Shown here one piece after another: positions 25,019 to 28,099 of a DNA stretch of 28,099 bases. The DNA is from Candidatus Omnitrophota bacterium (lineage in GTDB: Bacteria > Omnitrophota > Gorgyraeia > 2-02-FULL-51-18), in the NCBI GenBank assembly GCA_023247935.1, contig JAHFFM010000004.1, positions 1 through 28,099 of the forward strand, read 5' to 3'. Below the pieces are notes generated by a model. That model searched no databases. It was not told where the DNA came from and was given only the letters and a program-made list of their open reading frames with translations. The first letter of the stretch is position 1, and each line of letters starts with the position of its first letter. A program made the position numbers and the translations under genes.

Positions 25019-25029
25019 AAAAATCCTCT
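25016..25029 (-). promoter_or_regulatory. Ribosome binding site and non-standard CTG start of the giant gene
   Basis: AGAGGA occupies 25024-25029 and is followed by five T and then CTG at 25016-25018. Reading from this CTG gives K-N-K-I-R-L-L-K, then a hydrophobic stretch and A-M-A, a complete signal peptide. An in-frame TAG overlaps the start of the AGAGGA box, so nothing longer is possible. No ATG, GTG or TTG has comparable placement: TTG at 24961 and ATG at 24943 have no such box and would remove the positive n-region. Confidence 0.6.
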
Positions 25030-25030
25030 A

Positions 25031-25153
25031 AAAATTAGCCGTAAATATTTCATAACTACTTGATTTGATTGGTGTTAATTGAGTTACGAAAGTATGCCTG
25101 AAAGGCGTTTGGAAGGCAAATTTTTTAGGCTATAAACGTTCTTTAATGCTTAT
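25031..25153. other. Intergenic gap between panE and the giant gene
   Basis: AT-rich. The only clear signal is the AGAGGA box just below it. A weak stem (TGCCT and AGGCA arms near 25095-25118) is present but not convincing as a terminator. No promoter boxes stand out. Confidence 0.4.
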
Positions 25154-26104
25154 TTATTTCTTAACAAAATTAACTGATTTTTTCAGGATTTCTTGGGCTA
25201 AATGAAGATTTGCGGGGGTTGGAATTCCTAAAGATTCGCCTAGTTTTGCAATGGTGCCATTCAAAGCCTCGATATCCGTGCGCTTGGACTTTCGAATATC
25301 TTGAAGCATGGATGGAAAATGAGCAGCCGTTTTAGGAATCAGAGTTCCTATTAATAGCTTCAGATAATCTTCGGGTGATTTGGGTTCGAGATTAATTCCT
25401 TTTTTAAGACCCACCTGATAACACTCTCGCACCACCGTCTCCATCTGAGCCTTGGTCTCCGGATTCTCTAAAATTTTTCCATAAGGCATCTCATAAATCG
25501 TGCAAATCGCGTTGAGCGCGCAATTGTAAATCACCTTTGACCAAATAAACGTGAGAATATTTTCTACAGACCTGGCAGGAATTTTACTCGTGGCGAGCGT
25601 GTGCGCCAAACGTACTGCGGACAATTTCGGAGTCGCTCCAGGCAAAGAACCGATTACCACATCATCCGCATTGACCGTCACCTTCGCGATTCCCGGTTGA
25701 GTCTCCACCCCAAAAATAACCCGCCCCGCCAAAAACTGATCCGCCGGAACTTTTTTTAAAATAGTTTCAATATTCCCTAAACCATTTTGAAGAGAAAGGA
25801 CAATGGTGTGCTCCTTAAGAATCGGAACCATCTCCTCAACCGCTTTGGCGGTGTCGAAAGATTTGACGGTAAGAATAATCAGATCGAAGCCGGGCTTAAC
25901 ACCCCGAAGCTCTTTCGCATCCGTACAAAGGTCGAATGCCTTGCTGCGATAATCTCCCCAGATGCCCGTGACAGAAAGTCCATTCTTCTGAATCGCATCC
26001 AAATGCCATGGACGCCCCAAAAGGGTCACCTCATGCCCAGTCCGGGCAAGAAAATAACCGACAACACTCCCAACTCCACCCGCTCCGAATATTAAAATCT
26101 TCAT
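25154..26104 (-). CDS. panE: 2-dehydropantoate 2-reductase (ketopantoate reductase family)
   Basis: 316 residues, the usual length for this family, which reduces 2-dehydropantoate to pantoate with NADPH in pantothenate/CoA synthesis. It begins M-K-I-L-I-F-G-A-G-G-V-G-S, a Rossmann G-x-G-x-x-G at residues 7-12. L-S-L-Q-N-G-L-G holds the conserved Asn (107). F-I-W-S-K-V-I-Y-N-C has the catalytic-type Lys (190) and Asn (194). Ser265 and Glu279 fit the C-terminal active-site positions. The frame stays open 56 codons upstream, but that part lies in a palindromic element and lacks family sequence, so ATG at 26104 is the start. The RBS is weak. It lies 442 bp downstream of queC and 135 bp upstream of the giant gene. 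Distant paralogues with other 2-oxo-acid substrates cannot be excluded. Confidence 0.88.
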   Translation of the reverse strand: MKILIFGAGGVGSVVGYFLARTGHEVTLLGRPWHLDAIQKNGLSVTGIWGDYRSKAFDLCTDAKELRGVKPGFDLIILTVKSFDTAKAVEEMVPILKEHTIVLSLQNGLGNIETILKKVPADQFLAGRVIFGVETQPGIAKVTVNADDVVIGSLPGATPKLSAVRLAHTLATSKIPARSVENILTFIWSKVIYNCALNAICTIYEMPYGKILENPETKAQMETVVRECYQVGLKKGINLEPKSPEDYLKLLIGTLIPKTAAHFPSMLQDIRKSKRTDIEALNGTIAKLGESLGIPTPANLHLAQEILKKSVNFVKK

Positions 26105-26151
26105 ACCATCAATAATATCACAAACATTCTCCCATCGAGTCCTCGCCTCCC

Positions 26152-26306
26152 AGCAGCAGGCATCAAGCTTTGCCTCCGTCGGGACGCGCAATTTTCCCGC
26201 CGAGAAAATTGCGCTCGCTGATTCGGCGCTTTGTGTAAAAAAACAGTGTTCCGTGGGCGCGCCTGCCATCAACGCCCTCCTACGGCAAAGCTTGATGCCT
26301 GCTGCT
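26152..26306. repeat. Palindromic element with perfect 23-bp terminal inverted repeats
   Basis: 26152-26174 and 26284-26306 are perfect reverse complements over 23 bp. Inside, 26186-26195 and 26205-26214 form a second perfect 10-bp hairpin with a short loop. It has no coding content and no transposase. It could be a MITE-like element, a REP-type repeat or a structured transcript. It overlaps the spurious upstream extension of panE. Confidence 0.8.
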
Positions 26307-26315
26307 AACTCTACT

Positions 26316-26543
26316 GTGTAGCGGCAGAGCCTGGCGAGCTTTTACCGGAGCGAACCAAGCATTTCTGATGCGGCTTTTTTTTCGTCAAGTCTGCCGGGAT
26401 ACGGCAAAATGAAATCCTGTCTGAGCGCGGCCTAGCGCGAGTTATTTCATTTTGCCGAGGCTCCCCAGACTTACGAAATAAAAGACGCTTACAGAAATGC
26501 GACTGAGCGGAGGTAAAGGCTCGACGGGATCTGCCGCCCTACA
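26316..26543. repeat. Long imperfect palindrome (about 230 bp)
   Basis: The centre is near 26429. The inner arms (26402-26415 and 26444-26457) match perfectly over 14 bp. Matched blocks continue outward: AAGTCTG with CAGACTT (26387-26393, 26466-26472), GCATTTCTG with CAGAAATGC (26359-26367, 26492-26500) and GCGGCAG with CTGCCGC (26321-26327, 26531-26537). It lies just after the queC stop, so it could act as a stem that ends or shields the queC transcript, or be a mobile repeat. Confidence 0.75.
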
Positions 26544-26546
26544 GGG

Positions 26547-27212
26547 TCAAATCCCAGCTTTTTTATAGCGGGTCTTATCAAACACGCCGGCGGCGAAGAA
26601 GGCTTTTTTGCGTTCGGTGCATTTGTTGCAGTCGCCGCAGTGTTCGTAGCCTTTGGGGTTGAGGCAGGAAAAGGTAAGTTCGAGGGTGAGACCCTTCCCC
26701 ATCACGATGACGTCTTCCTTCTTGAGTTTCTGGAAGGGCGCTTTGATGGTGATCTCTTTTTTGAGGCCGATGGAGAGCACCTCGGACATTTTTTTAAAAA
26801 AGGCTTTCGAACTATCAGGAAAGGGATTTCCTCTCAACACCCCAATCTCAATGGAGTCGATATCTTTGATCGCGGCAAAACACGCGGCTTTGGAGAGAAA
26901 AATAATATTCCGACCGGGCAGATACACCGACTCATCTTTCGAGTGCGCGCCGGGAATCTTGATACCCGTGATGCTCCAATGATTTTCATAGAGATCACGC
27001 AGCGAGACATCCATAATTTTAAGCGGTTTTAGGTGGGCTTGCTTGAAACCGCGGAGAAAATTTTTAAGCCAAAAAATCTCCGTGTCTTCCCAGCGCAAAT
27101 GATTGCGCACGTAGATCGGCGTCACTTCTTCGTAGCGGCTTAGCGCGTCATGAACCAGCACCGAACTTTCGACACCGCCCGAAACCAGTACGCAGGCTTT
27201 TCCTTTTTTCAT
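26547..27212 (-). CDS. queC: 7-cyano-7-deazaguanine synthase-like (QueC/ExsB family)
   Basis: 221 residues from ATG at 27212, near the family's length. QueC converts 7-carboxy-7-deazaguanine to preQ0 with ATP and ammonia, in queuosine synthesis. V-L-V-S-G-G-V-E-S-S is the PP-loop of N-type ATP pyrophosphatases. Further family marks are L-P-G-R-N-I-I-F-L-S and the zinc cluster C183, C192, C195, C198 near the end (C-x8-C-x2-C-x2-C). An unusual point is Glu15 where the PP-loop normally has Asp. ATG at 27212 is preferred over ATG at 27218 or TTG at 27230, because AGGGG at 27220-27224 stands 7 nt before it. It follows the sensor kinase by 64 bp. A related ExsB-type enzyme with another substrate is possible. 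Confidence 0.8.
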   Translation of the reverse strand: MKKGKACVLVSGGVESSVLVHDALSRYEEVTPIYVRNHLRWEDTEIFWLKNFLRGFKQAHLKPLKIMDVSLRDLYENHWSITGIKIPGAHSKDESVYLPGRNIIFLSKAACFAAIKDIDSIEIGVLRGNPFPDSSKAFFKKMSEVLSIGLKKEITIKAPFQKLKKEDVIVMGKGLTLELTFSCLNPKGYEHCGDCNKCTERKKAFFAAGVFDKTRYKKAGI

Positions 27213-27246
27213 CGCCATTCCCCTATCCAATATTTATTTTAACACA

Positions 27247-27274
27247 GTAGGGGCAATACATGTATTGCCCCTAC
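27247..27274. repeat. Perfect 28-bp palindrome between sensor kinase and queC
   Basis: GTAGGGGCAATACA is followed directly by its exact reverse complement, with no loop. It begins 2 bp past the stop of the kinase (minus strand). It lacks a T-run, so it is not a clear terminator. Similar GTAGGGGC...GCCCCTAC palindromes are common dispersed repeats in bacterial genomes (recollection). Confidence 0.8.
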
Positions 27275-27276
27275 CT

Positions 27277-28099
27277 TTAAGACGGCAAATAGACAGTGAA
27301 AACGCTCCCTTTTTCAAGCGTGCTTTGCACCTGAATCCGCCCGCCATGCTTTTCCGCGACGTGCTTAGCGATTGAAAGCCCGAGCCCCGACCCGCCCGTA
27401 TCGCTCGACCGGCTCTTATCTACGCGGTAAAACCGCTCAAAAATCCTCGGCAGATCCGACTCTGGGATCCCCATCCCCGTGTCTTCCACAGAAATCTTAA
27501 TATGATCCCCTTCACGCACCCCGCGAATCTTTACTTTTCCACCGACACGATTGTATTTCACGGCATTTTCAATCAGGTTTTTAAACATCTCCTCGAGTGA
27601 TTTCGGGTCTCCATGAATTAAAAACGGAAGGCTGGAAAAACCATAGCCCACATCCACTTTCTTGGTGAGCATCATCGGCGCTATCGACTCCAGAATGCGC
27701 GAGATCATTTTCTCAAGTGAAATTTCCTCTTCCCTGGAAACCGAGTCCTGTGATTCCACCTTGGACAACAGCAAAAGGTCTTCAATCAAAGAATATAATT
27801 TTTTTGAATGATCCTCGATAATCTCCAAAAATTTAATCCTATTTTCCTTGTCTTCAACCGCGCCCTCCTTCAAAGTCTCCACAAAACCCATGATGGATGT
27901 CAGTGGTGTTTTGAGTTCATGCGACACATTGGCGACAAATTCCGAACGCAGGCGCTCCAACTCTTTGAGCTTGGTGATGTCATGGAATACCACCACAACC
28001 CCCAGAAAACGCCCCTCGTTCAAGACGGGAGAAATTTGAATCTGAAACATCGCGTTGGACAAAAGAATCGAGTGCTCAAGTTGAACCGGTACTTTTTCG
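27277..28099 (-). CDS. Sensor histidine kinase, PhoR/WalK type (N-terminus outside window)
   Basis: Transmits a signal to a cognate response regulator by His-Asp phosphotransfer. The visible part begins in the end of a PAS-like domain (I-S-P-V-L-N-E-G, then V-V-V-F-H-D-I-T-K-L-K). It continues with HisKA (F-V-A-N-V-S-H-E-L-K-T-P-L-T-S-I) and HATPase: N-box N-L-I-E-N-A-V-K-Y-N, G1 E-D-T-G-M-G-I-P, F-box I-F-E-R-F-Y-R-V-D and G2 G-G-S-G-L-G-L-S-I-A-K. All catalytic motifs are present. The frame is open through 28099, so TTG at 28062 is not the start. F-H-D-I-T and the spacing are typical of PhoR. No response regulator gene is in the window. Confidence 0.92.
   Translation of the reverse strand, partial: EKVPVQLEHSILLSNAMFQIQISPVLNEGRFLGVVVVFHDITKLKELERLRSEFVANVSHELKTPLTSIMGFVETLKEGAVEDKENRIKFLEIIEDHSKKLYSLIEDLLLLSKVESQDSVSREEEISLEKMISRILESIAPMMLTKKVDVGYGFSSLPFLIHGDPKSLEEMFKNLIENAVKYNRVGGKVKIRGVREGDHIKISVEDTGMGIPESDLPRIFERFYRVDKSRSSDTGGSGLGLSIAKHVAEKHGGRIQVQSTLEKGSVFTVYLPS

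Larger units (their letters stand above)
23294..24937 (-). other. Giant protein unit 1 (residues 28-575): EreA/ChaN/TraB-like region
   Basis: After the signal peptide come T-I-Y-L-I-Q-D-A-H-V-N (D71, H73), then I-F-L-E-G-S-T-G-N, and near the end I-T-G-G-Y-H-T-D-H (H489, H492). A strand-end acidic/His motif, a later L-E-G motif and a C-terminal G-G-x-H-T are reminiscent of the erythromycin esterase/ChaN/TraB (Tiki) superfamily of metal- or His/Glu-dependent hydrolases. The assignment is inference from motif order; substrate unknown. The middle (residues about 300-345) is interrupted by a palindromic DNA element translated in frame. Confidence 0.35.
26105..26546. other. Intergenic region between queC and panE, no gene
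   Basis: About 440 bp. It holds two palindromic elements (26152-26306 and about 26316-26543) and no convincing open frame. A short stretch next to panE (26105-26151) may carry its promoter and weak RBS. Nothing resembling an RNA gene or a riboswitch was recognised, though long stems could be transcribed structures. Confidence 0.55.

Noticed and set aside
25090..25125. Possible terminator between panE and the giant gene
   Set aside because: The stem is short and interrupted, and the T-run stands on the plus strand side, where there is no gene.
26105..26272. N-terminal extension of panE to ATG at 26272
   Set aside because: The 56 extra residues come from the palindromic element and have no family sequence. 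The Rossmann motif begins at the ATG at 26104, as normal for this family.
28040..28062. TTG at 28062 as start of the sensor kinase
   Set aside because: The frame is open to the right edge with continuous PAS-like sequence, so the true start is outside the window.
1..28099. CRISPR array, tRNA or rRNA genes, transposase
   Set aside because: No regularly spaced identical repeats outside the linker motifs, no tRNA-like cloverleaf and no rRNA or transposase-like sequence was seen by eye. A covariance-model search would be needed to exclude small RNAs.

Overview
The window holds the end of a small gene row and, below it, one enormous gene, all on the minus strand. From right to left: the 3' part of a PhoR/WalK-type sensor histidine kinase (27277 to the right edge), a QueC-like 7-cyano-7-deazaguanine synthase (26547-27212), a 2-dehydropantoate 2-reductase (25154-26104), and a single open frame running from a CTG start at 25018 to the left edge without a stop. 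That frame is at least 8,339 codons, about 89% of the window, and its C-terminus lies outside. No RNA gene, CRISPR array or transposase was seen. Every longer open frame opposite or out of phase with the giant frame looks like a shadow.

The giant protein starts with a Sec-type signal peptide and is built from about 28 units separated by a short motif of consensus G-A-R-L-A. The motif occurs 31 times, always in the same frame and strand, and its codons vary at synonymous positions. Several units have the size and motifs of a single known fold: an EreA/ChaN/TraB-like N-terminal region, three or four SAM methyltransferase-like folds, two GNAT acetyltransferase-like folds, a histidine-kinase-like H-box unit followed by a receiver (REC) unit, two multi-pass membrane units, a caspase/CHAT-like His-Cys fold, a CheD-like Cys/His fold and up to three protein-kinase-like folds. 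One of these kinase folds keeps its catalytic Asp, Asn and DFG. A helical module of roughly 310 residues is present twice. Two places carry twin-arginine-like sequences deep inside the chain. This suggests a fused, modular, possibly processed polyprotein; processing is inference.

The giant secreted frame, the modular chain and the N-terminal QDAH-type sequence suggest an uncultured bacterium of the Omnitrophota (OP3/Omnitrophica), a phylum in which reading frames of tens of thousands of codons have been reported. This is inference from recollection and protein character, not from a marker gene.

The flanking genes are ordinary metabolic or regulatory genes and give no obvious functional link to the giant gene. 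The 440-bp gap between queC and panE has no gene but two long palindromic elements. Another perfect 28-bp palindrome separates the histidine kinase from queC, and a related kind of palindrome sits inside the giant gene.
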